Source: Actinokineospora inagensis DSM 44258
GTDB taxonomy: Bacteria; Actinomycetota; Actinomycetes; Mycobacteriales; Pseudonocardiaceae
NCBI RefSeq assembly: GCF_000482865.1
Contig: NZ_AXWW01000071.1
Coordinates: 1 to 34,655, forward strand
Direction: 5' to 3'
Length of the DNA stretch: 34,655 nucleotides
Made by a program: the position numbers and the translations under genes. The notes beneath the pieces were generated by a model. It was not told the origin of the DNA. It was given only the letters and a program-made list of their open reading frames with translations, and searched no databases. Below are positions 28,048-34,655 of this stretch, piece after piece; position 1 is the first letter of the stretch; every line of letters starts with the position of its first letter.

Positions 28048-28210
28048 GGCGCCCGCCCAAGTATCCCGGGTCTGGTCACCGGGCGGTCCGGTGCGCCTGC
28101 AAACGAGTTGGCCGATTGCCGCCCGGGGCGGAACCGAACGCGCGATGCTCCGTCCAACAGGGCGGATGCACCAGGCAGGACCAAACGACGTACCTGGGAA
28201 GGGCGTGGCG

Positions 28211-28645
28211 ATGAACCCCGATCAGTGGCTCGCGCAGTACGACGAGACGCTGCAGCGGACCGCGGCGAGCGCGCAGAAGGCGGAGAAGGCGCTGCGCGAG
28301 GTCCACGGCGTGGCCACGTCGTCGGACGGGGAGGTCACCGTCCGGGTGACCGCCTCCGGCGTGACCACCGACCTGGTGCTGCGGCCCGGCGTGCGGGAAC
28401 TGGAGCCCGAGCACCTGGCCAGGGTCATCCTCGACGTGACCCGCCAGGCCCAGCGGGACGCGGGCGCCCAGGTGGTCGCCGCCATGCAGGACCTGGTCGG
28501 CGACTCGGCGGCGCTCGACATCGTCAAGTCGTACCTGCCGCAGGGCCACACCGGGGACGAGGTGGACGGCCCACCCGCGGCCAAGCCCCGGGAACGGCGC
28601 TCCGACGACGAGTACTTCGACAACCCCCCGGAAGTCGTCCACTAG
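28211..28645 (+). CDS. YbaB/EbfC-family protein
   Basis: This 144-residue protein has the YbaB/EbfC fold: a long N-terminal helix (DQWLAQYDETLQRTAASAQKAE), a beta region (GEVTVRVTASGVTTDLVLR) and a C-terminal helix (RVILDVTRQAQRDAGAQVV), then an acidic/Arg tail. Classical YbaB proteins bind DNA; in actinomycetes such proteins are often encoded next to WXG100/EspC-type genes, as here. The ATG at 28211 follows GGAAGGG. It is the first gene of a three-gene cassette. Confidence 0.85.
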   Translation: MNPDQWLAQYDETLQRTAASAQKAEKALREVHGVATSSDGEVTVRVTASGVTTDLVLRPGVRELEPEHLARVILDVTRQAQRDAGAQVVAAMQDLVGDSAALDIVKSYLPQGHTGDEVDGPPAAKPRERRSDDEYFDNPPEVVH

Positions 28646-28665
28646 ACCCCAAGGCGGATCTGATC

Positions 28666-28965
28666 ATGGGTACAGGGTTCAACGTCAACGTGGCGGAGTT
28701 GCGGGTGCACGCGGGCAGCGTCGCCACCTGCTCCGCGCAGGCGCAGGCGGCGACCGGGGCGACGCAGTCGGTCTCGGACGCCGCGTTCGGGATGATCGGC
28801 CAGTTCTTCGCCACCGCGATCATGGCCGCCTGCGGGGACGTGCTGCAGGGCATCCAGAAGGTGGCGACCGCGATCGACGACGTCCGCAAGGGTGTGGAGG
28901 CCGTCGCCCGCGACTACGAGCAGATCGACTCCGGCAACGCGGCCACCTTCGGCGGGAAGGCGTAA
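28666..28965 (+). CDS. EspC-like type VII secretion-associated protein
   Basis: This 99-residue helical protein resembles the ESX/EspC family (former DUF2580): FNVNVAELRVHAGSVATCSAQ, then SDAAFGMIGQFF, and a C-terminal AVARDYEQIDSGNA. It probably forms a helical hairpin and is a substrate or partner for type VII secretion with the next protein. It begins 20 bases after the YbaB stop and ends 5 bases before the next start. No ESX core gene (EccC, EccD and others) lies in the window. Confidence 0.82.
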   Translation: MGTGFNVNVAELRVHAGSVATCSAQAQAATGATQSVSDAAFGMIGQFFATAIMAACGDVLQGIQKVATAIDDVRKGVEAVARDYEQIDSGNAATFGGKA

Positions 28966-28970
28966 CAGCG

Positions 28971-30623
28971 GTGACCACCACAGCCAGCACCACCGGGCAG
29001 ACCAGCAGCCAGCAGGCGGTCGCCTCGCTCGGCACCGACATCAAGGGCGTCAAGTCCGCCATCGACAGCGGCGACTGGCTCGCCGCGGGCATGTCCATCA
29101 CCAACACCGCGATGGACATCATCAACATCGCGGGCGACCCGCTCGGCGCGGCCGCCTCGGCCGGGTTCGGCTGGATCATCCAGCACATCAAGTTCCTGCG
29201 CGAGCCGTTCGACAAGCTGCTCGGCGACGCGAACTCGATCCTGAGCTCGGCCCAGGGCTGGACCAAGGCGGGCACCCAGTTGGTCCAGGCCGCCGACAAG
29301 TACCGCGACGCGGTGAAGTCGCAGACCTGCAACTGGCAGGGCGCCGCGAGCGACGCCTACCGGCGCACCGCGTCCACCCACGCCGACGGCCTCGACGCGC
29401 TCGCCGAGGTCAGCAAGGGCGTCGGCCAGGCGATCAGCGGCGCGGGCCAGTTGCTCGCCGACGTGCGCAAGACCGTGCTGGACTTCATCACCCAGTGCGT
29501 GCAGAAGGTCATCATGATCATCATCGAGGCGCTGGCCAAGTCCTGGCTGAGCTTCGGGGCCAGCATCGCCGAGGGCATCGCCCGGTCGGTCGCCCAGGCC
29601 GTGCAGACCGCGCAGAAGGTCGCGAGCAAGGTCCAGAAGTTCGTCTCCTCGCTGCAGAAGATCATGTCCACCGTCCAGAAGATCGTGAACCTGGCCAAGG
29701 CGGTCAAGCAGCTCTTGCAGACCCTCGGCGGCAAGGCCACCACCTCGCCGAGCGCGACCACCACCCAGGCCCCGGCCATCAACACCACCGGCATCGACGC
29801 GGCGTCCAACGCCCAGTACACCAACCCGAACAGCGTCACCGGGCCCACGTACACCCAGACCGCACCGCCGAACTACAGCTACAACCAGTACCAGCCCGGC
29901 GCGACCGGCAGCGGCCCCACGTACACCCAGAACCCGGTGCCCGCGTACAACGGCTACCAGCAGCCGTCGGGGAACGCGTCCGGCCTGCCGACGTACAGCC
30001 AGTCGTCGACCGTGCCGTCGTACACCGGCTACCAGCAGCCGACCGGCGGAACGTCCGGCCTGCCCACGTACGGCCAGACGTCGTCGGTGCCGTCGTACCC
30101 GGGGTACCAGCAGCCGACCGGCGGGACGACCGGTGTGCCGACGTACGGCCAGACCGGGGTACCCGGCCAGGTCTCGCAGGTGAAGCTGCCCAACGGTTCC
30201 ACCGCCACCACGCCGCTCGGCCCCAGCGGAGCGCCCCCGACCCCCGGCGCCCCGGCGTCCCTTGTGGACCGCGCCCGCTGGATCGGTGCCGCCGTGGAGA
30301 TCCTGATCGACCACGGCGTGGACCCGTCCAAGATCGACGCGGGTCAGATCGCCCAGATCATCGACCGCACCTCCGGCGGCAACCCGCACGCGATCGACAT
30401 GCAGGACCCCAACGCCGCCAACGGGTTCCCGCCCAAGGGCATCACCCAGATCACCGACCCGGTGTTCCAGCAGCACCAGGTTCCCGGCTACGACAACATC
30501 TGGGAGCCGGTCGACAACATGCTCGCGGGCGTGAAGTACTTCCTCGCCGAGTGGGGTTCGCTCGTCGTCGCCATGCAGACGGTGTTCGGGGGAGCGCAGC
30601 CCGGCCAGGTCACGCCGCAGTAG
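28971..30623 (+). CDS. WXG-type secreted protein with Tyr/Pro repeats and transglycosylase-like domain
   Basis: This 550-residue multidomain protein starts at a GTG. Residues 1-250 are helical and include a WXG turn (CNWQGAASDAY, Trp near 123). A low-complexity Thr/Pro/Tyr linker follows, with three ~25-residue repeats of the form PSYxGYQQPTGGTxGxPTYGQT (29940-30161). Residues ~430-540 resemble an SLT lytic transglycosylase: SGGNPHAIDMQDPNAANG, KGITQITDPVF, WEPVDNMLAGVKYF. The usual RESGGNP reads RTSGGNP, so the catalytic Glu is Thr467. There is no Sec signal; with the EspC-like gene upstream, type VII export is likely. It may bind peptidoglycan without cutting it. Confidence 0.82.
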   Translation: MTTTASTTGQTSSQQAVASLGTDIKGVKSAIDSGDWLAAGMSITNTAMDIINIAGDPLGAAASAGFGWIIQHIKFLREPFDKLLGDANSILSSAQGWTKAGTQLVQAADKYRDAVKSQTCNWQGAASDAYRRTASTHADGLDALAEVSKGVGQAISGAGQLLADVRKTVLDFITQCVQKVIMIIIEALAKSWLSFGASIAEGIARSVAQAVQTAQKVASKVQKFVSSLQKIMSTVQKIVNLAKAVKQLLQTLGGKATTSPSATTTQAPAINTTGIDAASNAQYTNPNSVTGPTYTQTAPPNYSYNQYQPGATGSGPTYTQNPVPAYNGYQQPSGNASGLPTYSQSSTVPSYTGYQQPTGGTSGLPTYGQTSSVPSYPGYQQPTGGTTGVPTYGQTGVPGQVSQVKLPNGSTATTPLGPSGAPPTPGAPASLVDRARWIGAAVEILIDHGVDPSKIDAGQIAQIIDRTSGGNPHAIDMQDPNAANGFPPKGITQITDPVFQQHQVPGYDNIWEPVDNMLAGVKYFLAEWGSLVVAMQTVFGGAQPGQVTPQ

Positions 30624-30638
30624 GGGTTTCTCGCTCCG

Positions 30639-30674
30639 GAACCGCCGTCGCCCACCCTCGGGCGGCGGCGGTTC
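30639..30674. terminator. Bidirectional terminator between convergent genes
   Basis: A 9-bp perfect stem (GAACCGCCG, 30639-30647, with 30666-30674) extends inward through a G-T pair and five more pairs to a 6-base loop. It fills the gap between the WXG/transglycosylase-like gene and the glpD stop. It lacks a U-tract. Confidence 0.75.
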
Positions 30675-30676
30675 TG

Positions 30677-32209
30677 CTATCGCGGCAAGCCTTGGCGGGC
30701 GCGGTTCACCAGGTCCTCCACCACGGGGCGCGCGGACTCGGCGTCAGCGGGGACGAGCCCGATGCGGGTGCGGCGGTGCAGGACGTCGTCGGCGGTGAGG
30801 GCGCCTTCGTGCCGCACGGCCCAGACGACCTCGGCGGCGGTGACCGGGCTGCCGGGCGCGACCGGGCGGGCGAGGTCGGGATCGAGCTGTCCCATGGCAG
30901 CGATGGTGGGCGCTTCGGTGCCGTAGCGGGCGACCAGCCGCTGTGGAGCGTCCAGAGTGGACAGAGTCGGGCGCGGCGCGGCGCCGACCAGGGGGAGGGC
31001 GCGGGTGGGGGAGGGGCCCGCGGCGAGACCGGCGAGGGTGGTGGCCGCGTCAATCGCGTCGGCCGCCATGCGGCGGTAGGTGGTGAGCTTGCCGCCGACA
31101 ACGGTGACGGTGTTGCCGTGGGTGAGCACCGCGTGGTGGCGGGACAGGTCGGCGCTGCTGCCGGGCGCGTCGACGAGCGGCCGCAGTCCCGCGAACGACC
31201 CGAGGACGTCGGCACGGGTGAGCCTGCACTCCAGCGCCGACGACGCCACGTCGAGCAGGAAGTCCACATCGGACTCGGGAACGGTCGGCACATCGGGCAG
31301 GTCGTCGACGGGCTCATCGGTCAGTCCGATGTAGACTCGCCCGTCATCCTGCGGGAGGACCACGACGAACCGCCCGAAACTCCCCGGGATCGGGACGGTC
31401 AGCGCGGTCACCCCGCAGTTGACCGCGGATCCGGCGACCACCAGATGCGAGCCGCGAGACGGCCGCAGCCGGACAGCCGGGACAAGACCACCCGCCCACA
31501 CCCCGGTCGCGTTGACCACCACCTTGGCCCGGACCTCGAAGGACGCCTCGGTGGTGCCGTCCACGGCCGCGACCGCGCCGCGCTCGATACCGACAACCCT
31601 GGCCTTCGTGATGATCCGCGCGCCGAGCCCCGCCGCCGTCCTGGCAAGCGCGACGACCAGCCGCGCGTCGTCCACGAGCTGTCCGTCGAACGACAACAAC
31701 CCGCCACGCAGCCCCGCCATGCGCAGCCCAGGGGCCAGCGCCAACGACTCGGCGGCGGACACCCGGCGGGGCCGGGGAAGCAGGCTGGACGGAGTACGAG
31801 CCGCACGCCGCAGCGCGTCACCCGCGAGCAGCCCGGTGAAGGTAAGCCCCGCGTCCCGACCGGACACAGGCTGGTGCAACGGCACGAGTTGGGGCAGCGC
31901 GCGGGTCAGATGCGGGGCCGTGCGCCCCATCAGGACCCCGCGCTCGACGGCACTCTCGTGGGCCAGCCCGACATCGCCTTTCGCCAGGTAGCGCAACCCT
32001 CCGTGCACAAGCTTGCTCGACCACCGAGACGTCCCGAACGCCAGGTCTTCCGCCTCCAACAACGCCACCGACAGCCCCCGCGCGGCAGCATCCAGAGCGA
32101 CCCCCGCACCGGTAACACCCCCACCGATCACAAGTACGTCAACCACAGCGCCGTCGACAAGAGCGGCAAGGTCGGCGGCACGCCGTTCGGCGTTGAGCGC
32201 AGTGTTCAT
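30677..32209 (-). CDS. glpD: Aerobic glycerol-3-phosphate dehydrogenase
   Basis: This 510-residue membrane-associated FAD enzyme oxidises sn-glycerol-3-phosphate to dihydroxyacetone phosphate and passes electrons to quinone. The FAD fingerprint is VLVIGGGVTGAGVALDAA (about 25-42), then GTSRWSSKLVHGGLRYL (about 59-75), a DAO-type core (VNATGVWAG), and the C-terminal GlpD domain (VTAAEVVWAVRHEGALTADD). The ATG at 32209 has GGAG upstream. The neighbouring FAD-linked oxidase resembles alkyl-DHAP synthase, so both may act on DHAP-level lipid precursors. The TetR gene upstream is in the same direction. Confidence 0.95.
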   Translation of the reverse strand: MNTALNAERRAADLAALVDGAVVDVLVIGGGVTGAGVALDAAARGLSVALLEAEDLAFGTSRWSSKLVHGGLRYLAKGDVGLAHESAVERGVLMGRTAPHLTRALPQLVPLHQPVSGRDAGLTFTGLLAGDALRRAARTPSSLLPRPRRVSAAESLALAPGLRMAGLRGGLLSFDGQLVDDARLVVALARTAAGLGARIITKARVVGIERGAVAAVDGTTEASFEVRAKVVVNATGVWAGGLVPAVRLRPSRGSHLVVAGSAVNCGVTALTVPIPGSFGRFVVVLPQDDGRVYIGLTDEPVDDLPDVPTVPESDVDFLLDVASSALECRLTRADVLGSFAGLRPLVDAPGSSADLSRHHAVLTHGNTVTVVGGKLTTYRRMAADAIDAATTLAGLAAGPSPTRALPLVGAAPRPTLSTLDAPQRLVARYGTEAPTIAAMGQLDPDLARPVAPGSPVTAAEVVWAVRHEGALTADDVLHRRTRIGLVPADAESARPVVEDLVNRARQGLPR

Positions 32210-32567
32210 GTCGGCTCCGGTCTGAGCTGGTCCTGCGGTTGGTCAGTACGGCCGGGCGATGGTGTCCTGGCCGGCGTGCGGGGTGTCATGTGTGGCGGGA
32301 GGCGGTGCGGGACGACTGGGTGTCGAGTGTGTGGTGCGCGAGGCGGTGGATGCGGCGCGGTAGGTGGTGGGCGCGGTGCGTGGTCTGCGGAGAGGTGCGG
32401 TGCGGGAGGCGGTGGGAGTGGTCTGCGGAGCGAGGGTGTGGGTGGTGTGGGTGTGGTGTGCGGTGCGAAGGCGTGGGTGCCGGGTGTGTGGTGCGGAGAG
32501 GTGCGGTGCGGGTGTCGGGTGCGGAGGCGTGAGTGCGGGTTTGCGTGGGGTGGGGTGTTCGGGGGTG
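32210..32567. other. G/T-rich low-complexity intergenic region
   Basis: The 358 bp between the TetR stop and the glpD start are dominated by GTGCGG / GGTGTG-like words on the plus strand. The segment TGCGGAGAGGTGCGGTGCGG occurs twice (about 32385 and 32492). Base composition switches abruptly at about 32.2 kb from A/C-rich inside glpD to G/T-rich here. Open frames are low-complexity and not credible. The glpD promoter must lie within or before it, but no clear -35/-10 is seen. Confidence 0.6.
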
Positions 32568-33173
32568 TCAGGCGGGTTCGGGTTTGAGGGCGGCGTCGAG
32601 CAGGTGGGCCAGTTCGGTGAACAGGGCGGTGGCTGGGATGTCGGCGGTGGCGGGGCTGTGTGAGAGAACGAAGGACTGGGCGACCAGCAGCAGCGCCCTG
32701 GCCTGTACGGCTGGGTTGCCTGTGCGGATGGAGCCGTCCTCGTGGCCGGCTAGTAGTTGGGCGAGCAGGAACTGCTCGGCGATGTGTTGGGTGCTGCCCA
32801 GCCGCTCGACTACGTACGGCAGCACGAGTTCGCCGTCGCGGTCGAGCACGGTGCGCATCAGGGGGTCGGCCACGATCGCGCGGACTCCGGCGACCGCGCC
32901 CGCGACCAGCCGGGACCGGGCGTGGTGGCCGTCGGCGGCCCGGTTGGTGCGGGCCAGCAGGGCGCCGAACTCGCGGGTCATCAGCGCGGCGAGCAGGCTT
33001 CGCACGTCCGGGAACCGCCGGTACAGCGTCATCCGGCTCACCCCGGCACCGCGGGCCACGTCGGTCAGCGTGGTGCGGCGCACCCCCTGGGCCAGCACGC
33101 AGTCGCGAGCGGCGTCCAACAGGACGTCGTCGTCCACCCGGGTGGGCGAAACTGTGTGACGTTTTAACGTCAT
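32568..33173 (-). CDS. TetR-family transcriptional regulator
   Basis: This 201-residue protein has the HTH TLTDVARGAGVSRMTLYRRF (about 36-55) and a helical ligand domain. The ATG at 33173 sits inside or next to a 16-bp palindrome, consistent with autorepression; an in-frame GTG at codon 14 is an alternative start. It lies upstream of glpD in the same direction and divergent from the FAD-linked oxidase gene, 16 bp away. It likely controls this glycerolipid locus. Confidence 0.9.
   Translation of the reverse strand: MTLKRHTVSPTRVDDDVLLDAARDCVLAQGVRRTTLTDVARGAGVSRMTLYRRFPDVRSLLAALMTREFGALLARTNRAADGHHARSRLVAGAVAGVRAIVADPLMRTVLDRDGELVLPYVVERLGSTQHIAEQFLLAQLLAGHEDGSIRTGNPAVQARALLLVAQSFVLSHSPATADIPATALFTELAHLLDAALKPEPA
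33157..33172. promoter_or_regulatory. TetR operator candidate (16-bp palindrome)
   Basis: TGACGTTTTAACGTCA has 7-bp perfect arms and a 2-base centre. It overlaps the TetR start codon, with flanking GTGTGAC (33154-33160) / GTCACAC (33176-33182) arms forming a second, wider inverted repeat. It lies in the divergent promoter of TetR and the FAD-linked oxidase. Confidence 0.7.
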
Positions 33174-33189
33174 ATGTCACACTCTATTC

Positions 33190-34655
33190 GTGAACGGTTC
33201 TGTGGACCACCTCGACCACCGGGTGCGCGGCGGCTGGACCCCGAGCGGGGCCGCCGACACGGGCCTGCCCGCGCACGCGAGCCGGTGGCTGGGTGCGCGG
33301 ACCGGGTTGACCCCCAGGGACACGCCGGTCGCCCCCGACTCCGGCTTGGCGGTGCCCGAGTCGGGACTGCCCGCCGCAGTGCGGTCCGTCCTTGCCGACA
33401 TTGTCGGCGTGGAGCACGTGCTGGTCGAGCGGGATGAGCGGTTGGGTCGAGCCGGTGGACTGTCCTACCTGGACCTGCTGGCCCGCCGCGGCGCCGGTGA
33501 GCTGCCCGTACCGGATGCCGTCGTCGTCCCGGCCGACCCCGAGCAAACCCGTAGGGTCGTGTTGGCCTGCGCGACCCATGACGTCGGAATCGTCCCGTTC
33601 GGTGGCGGAACGTCCGTTGTCGGCGGTGTCTCGGCCCGCCGCGGCGACAAGACCGCCGTGGTGGTCCTCGACCTCCACCGCCTCGACCGACTCGTCTCCG
33701 TCGACCCGGTCTCCCGACTCGCCGTGTTCCAGGCAGGTGTGGTCGCCCCCGACGCCGAGCGGATGTTGGCGGAACACGGCTTCACCCTCGGCCACGTCCC
33801 CCAGTCGTTCGAACGAGCCACCCTCGGCGGCTTCGCCGCCACCCGCTCCTCCGGTCAGGCCTCCGCGGGCTACGGCCGCTTCGAGGACATGGTCCAAGGC
33901 GTCCGCCTGGCCACCCCCCGCGGCGAATGGCGCCTAGGCGTCGCCCCGGCCTCCGCCGCAGGCCCCGACCTCCGTCAGCTCGTGGTCGGCAGCGAGGGCG
34001 CTTTCGGCGTGATCACCGAGGTGACCGTCCGAATCCGCCCCACCCCTACCCACCACCGCTACGAGGCCTTCATCGTCGACGGCTTCGCCGCGGGCGCCGA
34101 CCTGGTCCGCACCCTCGCCCAAAACGACGCCCTGGGCACCGTCACCCGCCTGTCCGACCCCGAGGAAACCGACCTGGCCCTGACCCTCACCGGCGGCTGG
34201 AAAACCGCCCTGGTCCGCGCCTACCTCAAGGCCCGCCGCATCACCACCCCCTGCCTCCTGATCATCGGCTGGGAAGCCCACTCCCGCACCGCCCTCAACT
34301 CCCGCCGCCGCACCACACTCAGCTTCCTCAGGACCAGCTCCCGCAAGCCCGGTCTCCTCAAGCCCAGCTTCCCCAAGTCCCACCTCCCCACCCACCTCGA
34401 CTTCTCCACCCACCACCTCCCCGGCGACGCCCGCATCCCCGACCATCCCGACTTCTCCGCTCACCATGCCCCCGACGATGCCCGTCTTCCCGACGATGCC
34501 CGTCTTCCCGACGATGCCCGTCTTCCCGACGATGCCCGTCTTCCCGACGATGCCCGTCTCCCCGACGATGCCCGTCTTCCCGACGATGCCCGTCTTCCCG
34601 ACGATGCCCGTCTTCCCGACGATGCCCGTCTTCCCGACGATGCCCGTCTTCCCGA
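33190..34655 (+). CDS. FAD-linked oxidase, alkyl-DHAP synthase-like (partial, 3' end beyond window)
   Basis: The frame is open from the GTG at 33190 to the window end (488 codons, no stop), so it is easily missed. It is a flavoenzyme of the FAD_binding_4 / alkyldihydroxyacetonephosphate synthase type: PDAVVVPADPEQ, the FAD loop PFGGGTSVVGG (from residue 136), QSFERATLGGFAATRSSGQ, GYGRFEDMVQG, and VVGSEGAFGVITEVTVRIRP. After LIIGWEA (about residue 357) the sequence becomes low-complexity, then ends in tandem PDDARL repeats from residue 428, where related proteins have a variable loop and continue to the C-terminal domain. The C-terminal domain is outside the window, so completeness cannot be judged. 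Confidence 0.85.
   Translation, partial: MNGSVDHLDHRVRGGWTPSGAADTGLPAHASRWLGARTGLTPRDTPVAPDSGLAVPESGLPAAVRSVLADIVGVEHVLVERDERLGRAGGLSYLDLLARRGAGELPVPDAVVVPADPEQTRRVVLACATHDVGIVPFGGGTSVVGGVSARRGDKTAVVVLDLHRLDRLVSVDPVSRLAVFQAGVVAPDAERMLAEHGFTLGHVPQSFERATLGGFAATRSSGQASAGYGRFEDMVQGVRLATPRGEWRLGVAPASAAGPDLRQLVVGSEGAFGVITEVTVRIRPTPTHHRYEAFIVDGFAAGADLVRTLAQNDALGTVTRLSDPEETDLALTLTGGWKTALVRAYLKARRITTPCLLIIGWEAHSRTALNSRRRTTLSFLRTSSRKPGLLKPSFPKSHLPTHLDFSTHHLPGDARIPDHPDFSAHHAPDDARLPDDARLPDDARLPDDARLPDDARLPDDARLPDDARLPDDARLPDDARLPDDARLP
34471..34655 (+). repeat. 18-bp coding minisatellite (PDDARL)n, at least 10 copies
   Basis: The unit CCCGACGATGCCCGTCTT is repeated without spacers ten times (34471-34650), with one T-to-C change in unit 5, and continues into an eleventh at the window edge. 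Each unit keeps the flavoenzyme frame and encodes Pro-Asp-Asp-Ala-Arg-Leu. Diverged precursors (PGDARIP, PDHPDFS) lie just upstream. There are no spacers, so this is not CRISPR. Confidence 0.95.

Noticed and set aside
28892-32587. A 1231-codon plus-strand open frame running through the WXG gene and antisense to glpD
   Set aside because: It is a GC-driven shadow: Arg/Pro/Gln-rich with no domain, overlapping two well-supported genes in other frames.
33174-33437. Short ATG-started frame at the start of the FAD-linked oxidase region
   Set aside because: It runs in a different frame and stops after 87 codons, whereas the GTG frame at 33190 encodes recognisable flavoenzyme motifs through to the window end.
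34471-34655. CRISPR array
   Set aside because: The 18-bp units are contiguous without spacers and stay in frame with the flavoenzyme gene.

Overview
The window is very GC-rich, with codon third positions almost always G or C, and densely coding. It looks like an actinomycete chromosome, most likely Pseudonocardiales. The reasons are the actinobacterial cell-division protein SepH, the serC / citA / pdxH / gltA neighbourhood with two citrate synthases, an EspC/WXG-type secretion-substrate cassette, and frequent GTG starts. The genus is not determined. Thirty protein genes are supported, one of them cut by the right edge. No rRNA, tRNA, CRISPR array or transposase was seen.

Layout. 1-445: edge-truncated nested palindromic repeat and G/T-rich tandem repeats. 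446-4035: heterodimeric ABC exporter. 4164-5486: small hypothetical gene and sepH. 5771-6904: serC with a clear intrinsic terminator. 7117-11947: five-gene minus-strand operon (ABC ATPase, ABC-2 permease, histidine kinase, response regulator, serine hydrolase). 11948-12502: second copy of the nested palindrome. 12503-14616: divergent citA and pdxH. 14681-15985: EntS-like MFS exporter behind an iron-box-like site. 15986-16379: unusual noncoding block of stop-codon-anchored repeats, DnaA-box-like 9-mers and a perfect 22-bp hairpin. 16380-17752: TetR regulator and MBL-fold hydrolase. 17807-19917: aldose-epimerase-like protein and amidohydrolase, translationally coupled. 19955-20572: hypothetical membrane protein. 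20741-22586: acyl-CoA dehydrogenase and divergent TetR regulator. 22763-25523: gltA and photolyase. 25685-25830: third copy of the nested palindrome. 25919-28047: NatAB-type ABC system. 28211-30623: YbaB / EspC-like / WXG-plus-transglycosylase-like cassette. 30677-34655: glpD, a TetR regulator and a divergent FAD-linked oxidase that carries an in-frame 18-bp minisatellite running off the window.

How it works together. Core metabolism (serine and PLP cofactor synthesis, TCA entry, fatty-acid oxidation, glycerol-3-phosphate oxidation) is mixed with export and regulation modules. Three of the four TetR-type regulators or operator regions have visible palindromes in divergent promoters.

Most unusual content. 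(1) A 146-bp nested-palindrome repeat in three copies. (2) A 38-bp repeat that begins exactly at the stop codons of two convergent genes and encloses DnaA-box-like motifs and a 22-bp perfect hairpin. (3) A coding (PDDARL)n minisatellite inside an otherwise conserved flavoenzyme. (4) A probable secreted transglycosylase-like protein lacking the usual catalytic Glu. Both window edges fall inside repeats, which suggests they may be assembly boundaries.
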